64,000 bases of DNA from JABWAM01 sp964653025 (GTDB lineage: Bacteria; Verrucomicrobiota; Verrucomicrobiia; JABWAM01), in assembly GCA_964653025.1 (NCBI GenBank), contig CAZZBZ010000001.1:58551-122550 (forward strand), in the 5' to 3' direction. The translations under genes were made by a program, and so were the position numbers. The first letter of the stretch is position 1, and every line of letters begins with the position of its first letter. This document shows, piece after piece, positions 16,615 to 26,276 of the stretch. The notes under the pieces are model-generated. The model saw only the letters and a program-made list of their open reading frames with translations, did no database searches and was not told the DNA's origin.

Positions 16615-19600
16615 GCGGGAGGGGAGTCTACGTGGACGGTGGCGGTGCGGGGGACTTTTCCCCAGGAAACCAGCGCCCCGCGAAGGGCGCGGCGGAAAGC
16701 GCCCCAGACGACGATGCAGAGGAGGGGGCGGTAGACGAATCGCTGGGGCAGGACCCAGAGGGCCCGGCGTATAGGTTCGCGGTCGAGTCGAAGGGCGAGC
16801 ATGGCGAGGAGGGTATCCGAGAGGAGGAAGGCGAGGAGGAAGAGGAGGACAAGGCTGCCCCCGCCGCCGAGGACGGAGAGGATGACGAGCAGGTCCACGA
16901 TAGGGGACATGGCGGTGAGAAGAACTTGAAAAAACCAGAGGCTGGGCATCGCGATCCAGCCAAGAGTGCCGGCGCGCGGGTTGAACAGGGCCTCACGGTG
17001 TTTCCAGAGGCATTGGAGGGTGCCGAAGGCCCAACGGAAGCGCTGGCGAAGGAGACCCTTCACCGTTTCCGGGCACTCGGTCCAGCCGATGGCGCGATCC
17101 GCGTAGGCCACTCGCCAGCCATCCCTTCGGATTTGCATGGTGAGATCGGTATCCTCGGCGAGGGTGTCGGCGGTGAATCCGCCGGCTTTCGCGACGGCTT
17201 CGCGACGATAGGCACCAATGGCCCCCGGCACCACGGTGATGCAGTTGAGGAGGTCGAAGGCGCGGCGGTCGAGGTTGAAGCCCGAGGTGTATTCCAGGGA
17301 CTGGAACTTCGCGAGCCAACGGCGGCGGTTGCCCACCCTGGCGTTTCCCGAGACCGCACCGACATTCGGATTGGCGAGGAGGGGTGGCACGAGGCGAGCC
17401 AGCGCACCGCGGCCGATACGGGTATCCGCATCGATGGAGACGAGAAGGTCGTAGCGGGCCGCGGCGATTGCGGCGCCCAGGGCACCCGCCTTACCGGTGT
17501 TTTGCTGGGAGATTCGGCGGACGCGCGGGTCAGTGGCGAAGGCGACGGAGATGACCACGGCGGTGGCGTCGGAGGAGCCATCGTCCACGACAACGACCTC
17601 GAGGGTACCCGGGTAACCACAGTCGAGGACTGCTCGGATCGCAGCCTCGATCACGCGTTCCTCGTTATAGGCGGCGATGACCACGCTCACAGGCGGGAAG
17701 GAGGACGGTGGCGGAAGCGGGGGTCGCCGTGCCTGCCAGAGCGCGAGGGCCGCGATGGCGAGGGAGCGCAGGATCACGAGGATCGTGGCGACAATGAGAA
17801 AGGCCCAGATGAACTCGATGAAGCCATGGACAACCGAGAGGCCAAAGCTGGTGGCAAGGATGGTATGGCGCTCGGCATTCGGGGCCGGGGGCATCATCTG
17901 GTCGTGGGGTATGCCGGCGAGCTCGCTGGCGGTGACGAATCGCACGGGGCGATGGTGAGAGTCGCGCAGCCAGCGGATCATGGGACGCAGGGCCTCGACC
18001 GTCTGGCGGCGATCCCCTCCCCCATCGTGGAGGAGGACGACCGATCCCTCCGAACGGAGCTGCTGCACGCGTCGAAGGATTTCGGCGGTGCCGGGGCGCT
18101 CCCAGTCCCGGGGGTCGATGTTCTCGCAGAGGGTGAGATAACCGAGTTCCTGCGCGCGGAGGATGGGACGGATCTCGGCCATCGTCTGGGGACGCGAATC
18201 GGCGGAGTAAGGCGGGCGGAAGAGGATGGTCGAGCGGCCGGTGATCGACTCGATGAGCCGCTGCGTGGCATTGAGTTCGAGGTCAAGTTGGACGCGGGGG
18301 GTCTCCGAAAGGTCGGGGTGGGTGTAGGTGTGGACCCCGACCTCGTGCCCTTCACGGACCATGCGGACGAGAAGGTCGGGGTTTTTCTCGGCGGCGCTGC
18401 CGACGATGAAAAAGGTGGCCGTCACCCCCTCGGCCTTCAGGATATCGAGAATCTGTGGCGTCCAGTGGCGGTCGGGTCCGTCATCGAAGGTGAGGGCGAT
18501 CCAGTTGGGGGAGACGATACCGCCGTGCTCGACGCGGAGGGGTTTCGGGGGATCGAGATAGCGGACGCGAACGCGACCGGAGGGGAGGCGTTCAAAGGTG
18601 CGCAGGCCCGACTCACGCTCCGGGTGGATGCGGAGGATCTCTCCCTCGCCGACGTGGACGACTTCGTCGGGAAGCCTGATCCGGTTAAGAGGTTCCCAGT
18701 CGCTTTCCGAGGTCGCACGGCGGCGGGCGAGGACGAGGGCGTCCCACAGGGAGGGATCTTCATCACCGAGTTTCCAAACAGCGATGCCGGCAACGCCTGC
18801 GGAGCGGGCGGCGCGGACCTGGTTGAGGGCGGTGGCCGCGTCAAGGAACCAGACGGTGTGCTGTTCGTCGTCCTTCGCGTAGGAGAAAGTGGGGTTGCCC
18901 TCCTCCCCCGCCCAATCAATTCCCACGGGTTCAGCGCTGTCGGCGAGGCTCATGACCTCGGCAAAGGAGAGGTCCCTGCCCACAGGGCCGCCGAGAGGCC
19001 AATCGCACCCGAAGTTGCCGATGGCGGCAATCCACTGGCCGGGGCGACCAAACTCGAGCATTCGGTGGAGCCAGCGCTCGAACCATGGCTGCGAGGCGAG
19101 CGCACCGGGCGGGTCGTGGCGCGAGTTTTCGTTACAAAGCATCGCAATGAGGTAGTCGGCGTGCTCCACGAGACGGTCGAGGTCGAAGACGAGGGCGTCC
19201 CAGCCGACGGGGACGCAGATCATGAAGAGGAGGCCCTCCTCATGGCAGCGGGTGGCAAAACGGATGAGGAAGTCGTTGAAGGCATCGCTGTAGGAGGGAT
19301 CGACCTCCTCGAAGTCCACGGCCAACCCCTCGCAGCGAGCGGATTTCACAAGACGAAGGGCCTTCTCAATAAATGCGGTGCGGTCAGCCTCGGGGCCGGT
19401 GACCAGTGCGGCCATGAGGTCCCCTCGCCACCCTTCAAACTCGTTCGTGAGCAGGGCAATGATCTTGAGGTCGTGCTGGTGGGCGAGGTGACGAGTCTCT
19501 GGTTCCGCGGCAAAGGCGAGGTCGAGGTTTTCGTTGGCGATCGTGATCCAGCGTGGGCAGAGGTGGGTAAGGTGGGGCGCCGCACGATCGAGCGCGGCGA

Positions 19601-19973
19601 GGGTGGAGGGGTTTTCCTCGGGAAGGAAACCGAGGGTGATGGGCTCCGGGGGACGGGGAAAGGCCGCACTCGCGGAACGCCGGCGATCTCGCTCCGCTGT
19701 GCCGAGCGAGTGGCGGAGGGCGGGGGTTTCACTGCGCCGCATCGCGCGGCGCGTATCCCGGAGGGGATGTTGGAGGCCGCGCAACTGGGAACGGAGGGTA
19801 GCGACCGAGGAGGGAAGGCGAAGGAAGGGTTGCTCGAGCAGCGAGCGCGCAAATAACAACGCAGCGGCAAAGAGGACAAAGCACCCCAGGAGCGCCGCTA
19901 CGCGGATGATCTTCCAGCGAAGGCCGCGGGCATCGTGGAAGATAAACTGGCGCGTGGGCGCGGGGACGGTCAT
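16611..19973 (-). CDS. GH18-like / NodB deacetylase / GT2 fusion protein
   Basis: A 1120-residue three-module membrane protein starting at the ATG at 19973. Residues 20-45 are a membrane anchor. Residues 110-415 form a GH18-like barrel with VDFEEVD at 219-225 as its degenerate catalytic motif. Residues 490-690 form a NodB polysaccharide deacetylase, with metal aspartates in TFDDGPD, histidines in HTYTHPD and the FRPPYS loop. After membrane segments at 710-745, residues 760-990 form a processive family-2 glycosyltransferase with VVVDDGSSD, SIDADT, AEDTDL and the QRFRW box at 977-981. Terminal membrane helices follow. The likely job is to polymerise an N-acetylhexosamine chain and deacetylate or trim it outside. 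Similar triple fusions exist, but the product here is unknown. Confidence 0.85.
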   Translation of the reverse strand: MTVPAPTRQFIFHDARGLRWKIIRVAALLGCFVLFAAALLFARSLLEQPFLRLPSSVATLRSQLRGLQHPLRDTRRAMRRSETPALRHSLGTAERDRRRSASAAFPRPPEPITLGFLPEENPSTLAALDRAAPHLTHLCPRWITIANENLDLAFAAEPETRHLAHQHDLKIIALLTNEFEGWRGDLMAALVTGPEADRTAFIEKALRLVKSARCEGLAVDFEEVDPSYSDAFNDFLIRFATRCHEEGLLFMICVPVGWDALVFDLDRLVEHADYLIAMLCNENSRHDPPGALASQPWFERWLHRMLEFGRPGQWIAAIGNFGCDWPLGGPVGRDLSFAEVMSLADSAEPVGIDWAGEEGNPTFSYAKDDEQHTVWFLDAATALNQVRAARSAGVAGIAVWKLGDEDPSLWDALVLARRRATSESDWEPLNRIRLPDEVVHVGEGEILRIHPERESGLRTFERLPSGRVRVRYLDPPKPLRVEHGGIVSPNWIALTFDDGPDRHWTPQILDILKAEGVTATFFIVGSAAEKNPDLLVRMVREGHEVGVHTYTHPDLSETPRVQLDLELNATQRLIESITGRSTILFRPPYSADSRPQTMAEIRPILRAQELGYLTLCENIDPRDWERPGTAEILRRVQQLRSEGSVVLLHDGGGDRRQTVEALRPMIRWLRDSHHRPVRFVTASELAGIPHDQMMPPAPNAERHTILATSFGLSVVHGFIEFIWAFLIVATILVILRSLAIAALALWQARRPPLPPPSSFPPVSVVIAAYNEERVIEAAIRAVLDCGYPGTLEVVVVDDGSSDATAVVISVAFATDPRVRRISQQNTGKAGALGAAIAAARYDLLVSIDADTRIGRGALARLVPPLLANPNVGAVSGNARVGNRRRWLAKFQSLEYTSGFNLDRRAFDLLNCITVVPGAIGAYRREAVAKAGGFTADTLAEDTDLTMQIRRDGWRVAYADRAIGWTECPETVKGLLRQRFRWAFGTLQCLWKHREALFNPRAGTLGWIAMPSLWFFQVLLTAMSPIVDLLVILSVLGGGGSLVLLFLLAFLLSDTLLAMLALRLDREPIRRALWVLPQRFVYRPLLCIVVWGAFRRALRGALVSWGKVPRTATVHVDSPPA

Positions 19974-19990
19974 CTCGGGGGACGGAAAGC

Positions 19991-22564
19991 TCAGAACCAC
20001 GTTCGACGGGAACGGGAGGAGGCGAGCCCGACGTCGTGGGCCGCGAGCTCCACGATCTGGGCCACGCGGTGGCGGAGTCGCGTGCTCGCCCAGAGGAGGG
20101 CGGTAAGCCAGACGGGGACAGCGCAGAACCAGGCGCCGATGAGGCGGTAGCCCTCGGGGGAGGTCGTGGCCTCGAATCGGAGCCATGCGAGAAGGCTCAG
20201 GACGGCGACGGGGATCCCGACCATCCGCGAGAAGAGAGTGGGGATCGGGTGGAGGCGAATGCGGGTGAGGCGCTTGCCATCGCCATGTTCCTCGGTGAGG
20301 GAGAGGAGACGGACCTGCCACCATCGGTTGCCGTAGACCTGGTAGTCCCAGTTGGTCCAACCCGTGTCGGCGGAGTACTTCCAGCCCTCCTGGTCGAGGC
20401 GCTTCTTGAAGGAAGAGAGGAAATGCTCACGGCCCGAGCCAGAATCGCTCCAGAAGGTGAGCAGGGCGGGACGGTCCCATTTCACGACCTGGGCACTACT
20501 GGGAGCGGGGGCACCGACGATCTTGCGCGGGGTGCGTTTCTTGCGGACCCAGGTGGAGTAACGGGCCCAGCCTCGGGCGACCGGCTGCCAGAAGGCGAGG
20601 GCGGCAATGAGGAGGCGGCTCCACGGGCGGCGGTAGCGCGTCTCGATCCTCGCGCGGAGCGCATAGGAGACCGCGATGCCAAGGGATCCGGCAAACATCG
20701 CGGCAGGGAGGTACCAGATCGCATGCACCTGCAGCGAGACGAGAAGGGCCGCGAGGGCCATGGCATTCCACTCAAGGCTGCCCATGAAGAGCACGACATC
20801 CGAGGTACGCCCGGGATAGACGCACTGGAAAAGGCCCATTCCAAAGACGCCATGGTAGATGATGGGACGGTGGACGACAGAGGAGAAGTTGGCGCCGCCG
20901 TAGACGCGGCCGCGCCAGCGGGCGGAGCCGGTCGGCCCGAAGTAGACGAGGTGCTTAAAGCGGAGCAGGGCCTCGGCCTCGCCATAGCCCTCCTGCTGCT
21001 TGAGGTAGGCGCGGACATTGAAGCGGCGGTGATGCCAGACGATGGCGGAGGGGCTGAACCCGATGCGGTACCCCTGCTGCATGAGCCGCCAGCAGAGATC
21101 GACATCGTCGCCCGCCTTGCGGTATTCGGGATCGAAGCCGCCGACGAGATCGAGCGCCCACTTGTGGAAGGCCATGTTGCAGCCGGGGATATGCTCGGCC
21201 TCCACGTCGTCGATGAGCACGTGGCTGGGCTGGCCCGGGGAGGCGGCAACGCAGGCCTGCACCCAGTTCCGCGCGGGGGGCGAGATATTCGGACCGCCAA
21301 CGGAGGCAAAGCCTCCCTGATCGAGCGTGCCGACAAGATAGTAGAGCCAGTCCTTGTCTGCCATGCAGTCACTGTCGATGTAGGCGATGATCTCGCCGTG
21401 CGCGGCCTGCATTCCCACGTTGCGAGCCACGCTCAGGCCGAGGTTCTCTTGGTGGAGGTAGCGGACCTTGGAAAACTCGCGGGCAATGGACTCCGTATTG
21501 TCGGTGGAGCCATCGTCCACGAGGAGGACCTCGAAGTCGGGATAGTCCATCTGGAGGAGAGAGGTGAGGCATGCCTCGAGCGTGCGAGCGCCGTTATAGG
21601 AGCAGACCACCACGGAGACCGGGGGGGTGCGCGGGAGGGGGACACGGGTGTTGCCCTCAAAAAGGGAGTGGACCCGGGCGAGGGCTTTTTTGGGCCTTCG
21701 ATCCGCGCCCACGAGGCCGAACTTCCAGTCTTCGATGAGGTGCCCACCGGTGAACCACTCGTCGGTCCACGAGAAGAGGATTGTGCCAGCGAGGCCAAGG
21801 CGGGCGACCGCGCTGATGTGCCAGCCCAGCAGTTCAGCCTGTTCCTCCTCGGAGTGGCGCACGGTGTCCATGCCAAACTCGCTGATGATGAGGGGCTTCT
21901 CCCCGGCAAGGTTCTGCAGGCGGGCGAGGTAACCCTCGAAGTCCCGCTGGCGATGCAGGTAGACATTGTACGAGAAGAAATCCACGGCATTCGGCAGGAG
22001 GTACTCAGTGGGAGGATAGTTCGCGTAGGTGAGGAGCGGACGGGGGTCGGCTTGGCGGGCGGCGTCTACGAGATCCTCGAGGAAGGCCTCGACCTTTCGG
22101 GACCCGTACCAGCGGACGATGCTGGTCGGGATCTCGTTGCCCACCGCCCAGGCGAATAGCGCGGGATGGCCCCGTCGCTCGCGGGCGGCGCTCTCCACGC
22201 GACGGAGGATGGATCGGCGGCTCCGCCGCCCATCGAGGAAACAGACGTGCTGCTCCCATGGAATCGTGGCGTACGCCTTGAGCCCCGCACGCTCGCACTC
22301 GTCAAGGAACCAGACCGGAGGAGGGTGGTAAAGGCGGACCGTGTTGATGCCTGCCGCAGTCATCTGCGTGAAGTCGGCGCGCACCTTCGCGGGTTCCGGA
22401 AGGAATATGGGGGCGCCCCCCTCATCACGGGGCGGGAACGGCCCGTAAGTCACCCCCTTGACGAAGAACTTACGCCCGCCGTGGAAGAAAAACTTCGAGT
22501 TGGCGACGATGCGAGGGGCGCTCGTGCGAACGACTTCAACTTCGTCCATGGAATCCTGAGACAT
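19991..22564 (-). CDS. GH2-type barrel fused to family-2 glycosyltransferase
   Basis: An 857-residue fusion. Residues 22-300 resemble the catalytic barrel of GH2 beta-glycosidases, with VKGVTYGPFPP, the acid/base E144 in AVGNEIP and a nucleophile E229 in IISEFGMD. Residues 315-560 form a GT2 domain (VVVCSYNGARTLEACL, LLVDDGSTDNTE, YIDSDCMADKDW, GGFDPEYRKAGDDVDLCWR). Membrane helices follow at about 640-700, then a soluble region and two further helices near 795-840. No signal peptide is seen, so the GH2-like module is probably cytoplasmic and may be a binding or editing domain. It is 17 bp upstream of the triple-fusion gene and 17 bp downstream of the ctp gene, so one transcript is likely. 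Confidence 0.82.
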   Translation of the reverse strand: MSQDSMDEVEVVRTSAPRIVANSKFFFHGGRKFFVKGVTYGPFPPRDEGGAPIFLPEPAKVRADFTQMTAAGINTVRLYHPPPVWFLDECERAGLKAYATIPWEQHVCFLDGRRSRRSILRRVESAARERRGHPALFAWAVGNEIPTSIVRWYGSRKVEAFLEDLVDAARQADPRPLLTYANYPPTEYLLPNAVDFFSYNVYLHRQRDFEGYLARLQNLAGEKPLIISEFGMDTVRHSEEEQAELLGWHISAVARLGLAGTILFSWTDEWFTGGHLIEDWKFGLVGADRRPKKALARVHSLFEGNTRVPLPRTPPVSVVVCSYNGARTLEACLTSLLQMDYPDFEVLLVDDGSTDNTESIAREFSKVRYLHQENLGLSVARNVGMQAAHGEIIAYIDSDCMADKDWLYYLVGTLDQGGFASVGGPNISPPARNWVQACVAASPGQPSHVLIDDVEAEHIPGCNMAFHKWALDLVGGFDPEYRKAGDDVDLCWRLMQQGYRIGFSPSAIVWHHRRFNVRAYLKQQEGYGEAEALLRFKHLVYFGPTGSARWRGRVYGGANFSSVVHRPIIYHGVFGMGLFQCVYPGRTSDVVLFMGSLEWNAMALAALLVSLQVHAIWYLPAAMFAGSLGIAVSYALRARIETRYRRPWSRLLIAALAFWQPVARGWARYSTWVRKKRTPRKIVGAPAPSSAQVVKWDRPALLTFWSDSGSGREHFLSSFKKRLDQEGWKYSADTGWTNWDYQVYGNRWWQVRLLSLTEEHGDGKRLTRIRLHPIPTLFSRMVGIPVAVLSLLAWLRFEATTSPEGYRLIGAWFCAVPVWLTALLWASTRLRHRVAQIVELAAHDVGLASSRSRRTWF

Positions 22565-22581
22565 AAACAGCGGCCGATTTT

Positions 22582-23886
22582 TCAGAGACGGACCCGATCC
22601 TTGAATGCGTTGATGCCCTTGATCAGGTCCACGGCGCGATCGAGTTGGACGTCACGCACGGGAGTTTTCTTGCTGCCATCAGGAAGGAACTCTTCGGGCT
22701 TGGGCTCGTCCTTCTTCGTGGGGTCGGCAGCCTGGCTGCGTTGGAGGAGGATCTGGTTCCACTCCTCGTCGCTCATGGGGACGGCGATGTCGGGGGTGAT
22801 CCCGTGCTCGTGGATGACCTTGCGGCTGGGGGTGTAGTACTTCGCGGTGGTGAGACGGATGGCACAGTTGCCCTTCACGGGGATCACGCTCTGGACGGAG
22901 CCCTTCCCGAAGCTGGTCTCGCCAACAATCACGGCGCGCCGGGTGTCCTGAAGGGCACCGGCCACGATCTCGGAGCCGCTGGCGCTGCCCTCGTTGATCA
23001 AGACGACGAGCGGATAGTCGGGGTGAGGCTTGGCAGAGCGGACGCGGTATTCCTGTTTCACGGCGGGATTGCGTCCCTCGGTAAAGACGACGAGGTCGCC
23101 CTTGGGAAGGAACTTGCCCGCGACGTCCACAGCGGAATCGAGAAGGCCGCCGGGATTATTACGCAAATCCAGGACCAGGCCGTTGAGTCCGTCTTTTTCG
23201 AGCTTCTGCAGGGCCTTTTCGAATTCGTCGGCGGTGGGCTCGTTAAACTGGACGATGCGGACATAGCCAATCTTACTCTCCATGACGCGGGCGTCCTTGA
23301 CGCTCTCCACCTTGATCATGGCGCGGATAATCGGGATATCCTTCACCTCGCGGCTACTGGGGCGGAGAATGGTAATCGTGACCTTGGTGCCCGGGACGCC
23401 GCGGAGCTGCTTGACGGCATCGCCGAGGGGCAGGCGGTCGGTGGACTTGCCCTCGATGCGGATGATCTTGTCGTTGGGGAGGAGCCCGGCCTTGAAACCG
23501 GGGGTGTCCTCCATGGGAGAGATGACCGTGAGGATGCCATCCTTCATCCCCACGACAACCCCGATGCCGCCGAACTGGCCGCCCGTCTCCTGCTTCATCT
23601 CCTCGTAGCCGGTGGGCTCCATGAACTGGCTGTGGGGGTCAAGCCCGCCGAGCATTCCCTTGAGGGCGCTGTAAGTAAGGTCCTGGTAACTGAGTTTGGA
23701 GCCATCCACATAGTCCTTGCGGATGATTTCCATGACGCTCGTGAAGAGCTCGACGTTGCGGTAGGCGGACTCCTTCTCCTTGTCCTTGTCGTCCGCGGCC
23801 GCGGAGAGGGTCTGGACACGCCACCCGAGAACGAGATTTCCAAGGAGGAGGAGTAGGACCAGGAAGGCGGGCAATCGTCGACGCAT
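22582..23886 (-). CDS. ctpA: C-terminal processing peptidase (S41A, CtpA/Prc family)
   Basis: Periplasmic serine protease that trims protein C-termini. The 434-residue product starts at the ATG at 23886 with a signal anchor (PAFLVLLLLLGNLVLGW). A PDZ domain spans about 100-180 (GGIGVVVGMKDGILTV, LLPNDKIIRIEG). The catalytic domain has S303 in SASGSEI and K328 in TSFGKGS, 25 residues apart as in E. coli Prc (S452 and K477). The chain ends in a variable charged region. It sits inside the polysaccharide block between the GH2-GT2 fusion and the UDP-glucuronate decarboxylase, so it may process an envelope protein of that system. Confidence 0.93.
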   Translation of the reverse strand: MRRRLPAFLVLLLLLGNLVLGWRVQTLSAAADDKDKEKESAYRNVELFTSVMEIIRKDYVDGSKLSYQDLTYSALKGMLGGLDPHSQFMEPTGYEEMKQETGGQFGGIGVVVGMKDGILTVISPMEDTPGFKAGLLPNDKIIRIEGKSTDRLPLGDAVKQLRGVPGTKVTITILRPSSREVKDIPIIRAMIKVESVKDARVMESKIGYVRIVQFNEPTADEFEKALQKLEKDGLNGLVLDLRNNPGGLLDSAVDVAGKFLPKGDLVVFTEGRNPAVKQEYRVRSAKPHPDYPLVVLINEGSASGSEIVAGALQDTRRAVIVGETSFGKGSVQSVIPVKGNCAIRLTTAKYYTPSRKVIHEHGITPDIAVPMSDEEWNQILLQRSQAADPTKKDEPKPEEFLPDGSKKTPVRDVQLDRAVDLIKGINAFKDRVRL

Positions 23887-23900
23887 GGGGATGGCGGGGA

Positions 23901-24860
23901 TCAAACCTTGTCTTTGAAGAAGTCGATGGTTTTCTGAAGGCCCTCGGCGAGTTGGACGCGGGGCTCCCAACCGAGAAGCTTCCTGGCGAGAGAGATATCG
24001 GGGCGGCGCTGCTTCGGGTCATCCACGGGGAGCGGTTTCTCGACAAGGGTGCTTCGGCTTCCGGTCACGCGGATGATCTGCTCGGCAAACTGGCGGACGG
24101 TGAGCTCGGCGGGGTTGCCGATGTTGACGGGGCCGTGATGGGGCGAGGTCGCGAGGCGGAAGATGCCATCAATGAGATCGCTCGCGAAGCAAAAGCTGCG
24201 GGTCTGGGAACCGTTCCCGAAGATGGTGAGAGGTTCGCCGCGAAGGGCCTGGCCGATGAAGGCGGGAACGACACGCCCGTCGCGCAGGCGCATGCGGGGG
24301 CCATAGGTGTTGAAGATACGGACCACCTTGACGTCCACGCCATGGGCGCGGTGGTAGGCGAAAGTCATGGCCTCGGCGAAGCGCTTGGCCTCGTCGTAGA
24401 CACCGCGCGGGCCGATCGGGTTCACGTTGCCCCAATAGTCCTCGGTCTGGGGGTGGACGAGCGGGTCGCCGTAGACCTCGGAGGTGGAGGCGAGGATGAA
24501 GCGGGCGTTCTTGGAATGCGCGAGGCCAAGGGCCTTGTGGGTGCCGAGAGACCCGACCTTGAGGGTCTGGATGGGAAGCTCGAGGTAGTCGATCGGGCTG
24601 GCGGGGGAGGCGAAGTGGAAGATGAAGTCCACGGAGCCCGGGTAGAAAAGGTATTCGGTGACATCCTGATGGATGAAGCGGAAGTGGGAGTTGCCGGCGA
24701 GGTGGGCGATATTCTCGATGTTGCCGGTGATGAGGTTGTCGAGGGCGACGACAAAGTGGCCCTCGGCGAGAAGGCGATCGCAGAGGTGGGAGCCGAGGAA
24801 GCCGGCGCCTCCGGTGACGATGGAGACGGGATGCGCTTTGGAGGGAGTGGGATTGGTCAT
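23901..24860 (-). CDS. UDP-glucuronate decarboxylase (UXS-type SDR)
   Basis: An extended short-chain dehydrogenase that most resembles UDP-glucuronic acid decarboxylase, making UDP-xylose. The 319-residue protein has the NAD loop GGAGFLGSHL (17-26), the UXS-type segment ASPASPIDYL, the serine motif ASTSEVYGDPLVHPQ, and the catalytic pair Y155-x3-K159 in GVYDEAKR, followed by RIFNTYGPRM. The dTDP-glucose dehydratase family is a weaker alternative. It is 14 bp from both its neighbours, ctp and the sugar transferase, and would supply pentose for the polymer. Confidence 0.88.
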   Translation of the reverse strand: MTNPTPSKAHPVSIVTGGAGFLGSHLCDRLLAEGHFVVALDNLITGNIENIAHLAGNSHFRFIHQDVTEYLFYPGSVDFIFHFASPASPIDYLELPIQTLKVGSLGTHKALGLAHSKNARFILASTSEVYGDPLVHPQTEDYWGNVNPIGPRGVYDEAKRFAEAMTFAYHRAHGVDVKVVRIFNTYGPRMRLRDGRVVPAFIGQALRGEPLTIFGNGSQTRSFCFASDLIDGIFRLATSPHHGPVNIGNPAELTVRQFAEQIIRVTGSRSTLVEKPLPVDDPKQRRPDISLARKLLGWEPRVQLAEGLQKTIDFFKDKV

Positions 24861-24873
24861 GGGGAAAGGGGGT

Positions 24874-26268
24874 TCAGCGGGCGCCAGCGCCCGTGAGAAC
24901 CACAGGGATTGTTTTCATGAGGATTTTCAAGTCGAGCCAGAAACTCCAGTTGTCCACGTACTCGAGATCGAGGCGGGCCCACTCGTCGAAACTGTGGATG
25001 CGATTGCGGCCGCTGACCTGCCAGAGGCAGGCGAGGCCGGGTTTCACGCTGAGGCGGCGGCGGTGGTGGAGCTTGGAAATCTGATGGGTTTCATAGACCG
25101 GGAGGGGGCGTGGGCCGACGAGGCTCATCTCACCCTTCAAGACATTCCAAAATTGGGGGAACTCATCAATGCTGGTGCGGCGCAGGAATGCGCCGACGCG
25201 GGTAATACGGGGGTCCTTGCCGATCTTGAAGACGGGTCCGTCCATCTCGTTGAAGGCGACGAGCTCGGAGCGGAGCATATCGGCATTGGAGACCATGCTG
25301 CGAAACTTGAACATGCGGAACACGCGGCCGCGAAGGCCGCTCCGTTCCTGGACAAAGAAGATCGGGCCGCGGGACTCAATGCGGATGGCGATCGCGGCGA
25401 GCGTCATGAGGGGAAGGGTCAGGATCAGGCTGAGGACGGAGACGGTAATGTCGAGCAGGCGCTTGGCAAGGAACTGCCAGAGGGAGGGATGCCTGGCAAC
25501 GAAGAGGATGGTGGGGTGACCAAGAATCGTCTCGAAGCTGGCGGTCGCGAGGTGGGGTTTGAGGGCCTCGCTGAGGAGCCATGCCTCGACACCCTGAAGC
25601 TCGCAGATGGTTACGGCCTTTTGGATCCCCTCGAAGCCGGCGTGAGGAACGCGAAAGATGACGGCGCTGATCGGCTCGCGGTTGAGCCAGTCGGAGACGG
25701 AAGTCTCCAGGCTGTCGAGGATCGAGACCTCGCCCACGACGGTGAGGTTCATCTCGGTTTGCAAACAAATCTGCTCCCTCAGGGCAATCAGGTGCTCGGG
25801 GGAGCCGACGAGGAGAACGCCGGAGGGCGGGCTTTTGCCCTGAAAGAAGAAGTCGAGGACATCCCTGAGGAAGAAGTGGCGGAGAGAGATCAGGGCGAAA
25901 CCGATTGCGGCAAAGAGGATCACCACGCCGCGGGCGAGGTTGCCCATCTTGAACATGAAGATGAGGAGGCCGCACATCAGCAGCAGCAGGAACATTGCCT
26001 GGCCAAGGCAGAAGAAGAAGGTGCCCGGCTTGTCGAGAAGACCCCTTCGGTAAACCAAGCAGGAATCGAGGATCAACGGGCCGAGGATCACCACGAAGAC
26101 CAGCAGAGGGGCAAATCCCTCGAAGGAGCTGATGCGCGGAAGATCCCATCCCGGCAGGTCGGAGGCACGGAAACGTAGACCGTGGCCGCCCCAGAGGGCG
26201 AACCCCAGCAGAACGCCGTCAGCGAGCTGGGAGAGGAGGCTGCGCAGTTCTTTTTGTTGCGAGAGCAT
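24874..26268 (-). CDS. Polyprenyl-phosphate sugar phosphotransferase (initiating enzyme)
   Basis: Starts polysaccharide repeat units by moving a sugar-1-phosphate onto undecaprenyl phosphate. The 464-residue protein starts at the ATG at 26268. It has four or more N-terminal membrane segments, a CoA-binding-like middle domain (GVLLVGSPEHLIALREQ), and a C-terminal bacterial sugar transferase domain with KRLLDITVSV, FVQERSGLRGRVFRMFKFRSM, DEFPQFWNVLKGEMSLVGPRP and PGLACLWQVSGRN. The exact sugar cannot be read from the sequence. In exosortase-bearing bacteria this type of gene usually sits beside epsI and the exosortase, as here. Confidence 0.92.
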   Translation of the reverse strand: MLSQQKELRSLLSQLADGVLLGFALWGGHGLRFRASDLPGWDLPRISSFEGFAPLLVFVVILGPLILDSCLVYRRGLLDKPGTFFFCLGQAMFLLLLMCGLLIFMFKMGNLARGVVILFAAIGFALISLRHFFLRDVLDFFFQGKSPPSGVLLVGSPEHLIALREQICLQTEMNLTVVGEVSILDSLETSVSDWLNREPISAVIFRVPHAGFEGIQKAVTICELQGVEAWLLSEALKPHLATASFETILGHPTILFVARHPSLWQFLAKRLLDITVSVLSLILTLPLMTLAAIAIRIESRGPIFFVQERSGLRGRVFRMFKFRSMVSNADMLRSELVAFNEMDGPVFKIGKDPRITRVGAFLRRTSIDEFPQFWNVLKGEMSLVGPRPLPVYETHQISKLHHRRRLSVKPGLACLWQVSGRNRIHSFDEWARLDLEYVDNWSFWLDLKILMKTIPVVLTGAGAR

Positions 26269-26276
26269 GGAGTTTT

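Noticed and set aside
16632..19856. 1074-codon open frame opposite the GH18-NodB-GT2 gene
   Set aside because: Shadow frame; the minus-strand protein has clear catalytic motifs and this one has none.
19974..20360. Upstream extension of the triple-fusion protein
   Set aside because: It overlaps the GH2-GT2 gene and has no conserved sequence; the ATG at 19973 precedes a normal membrane anchor.
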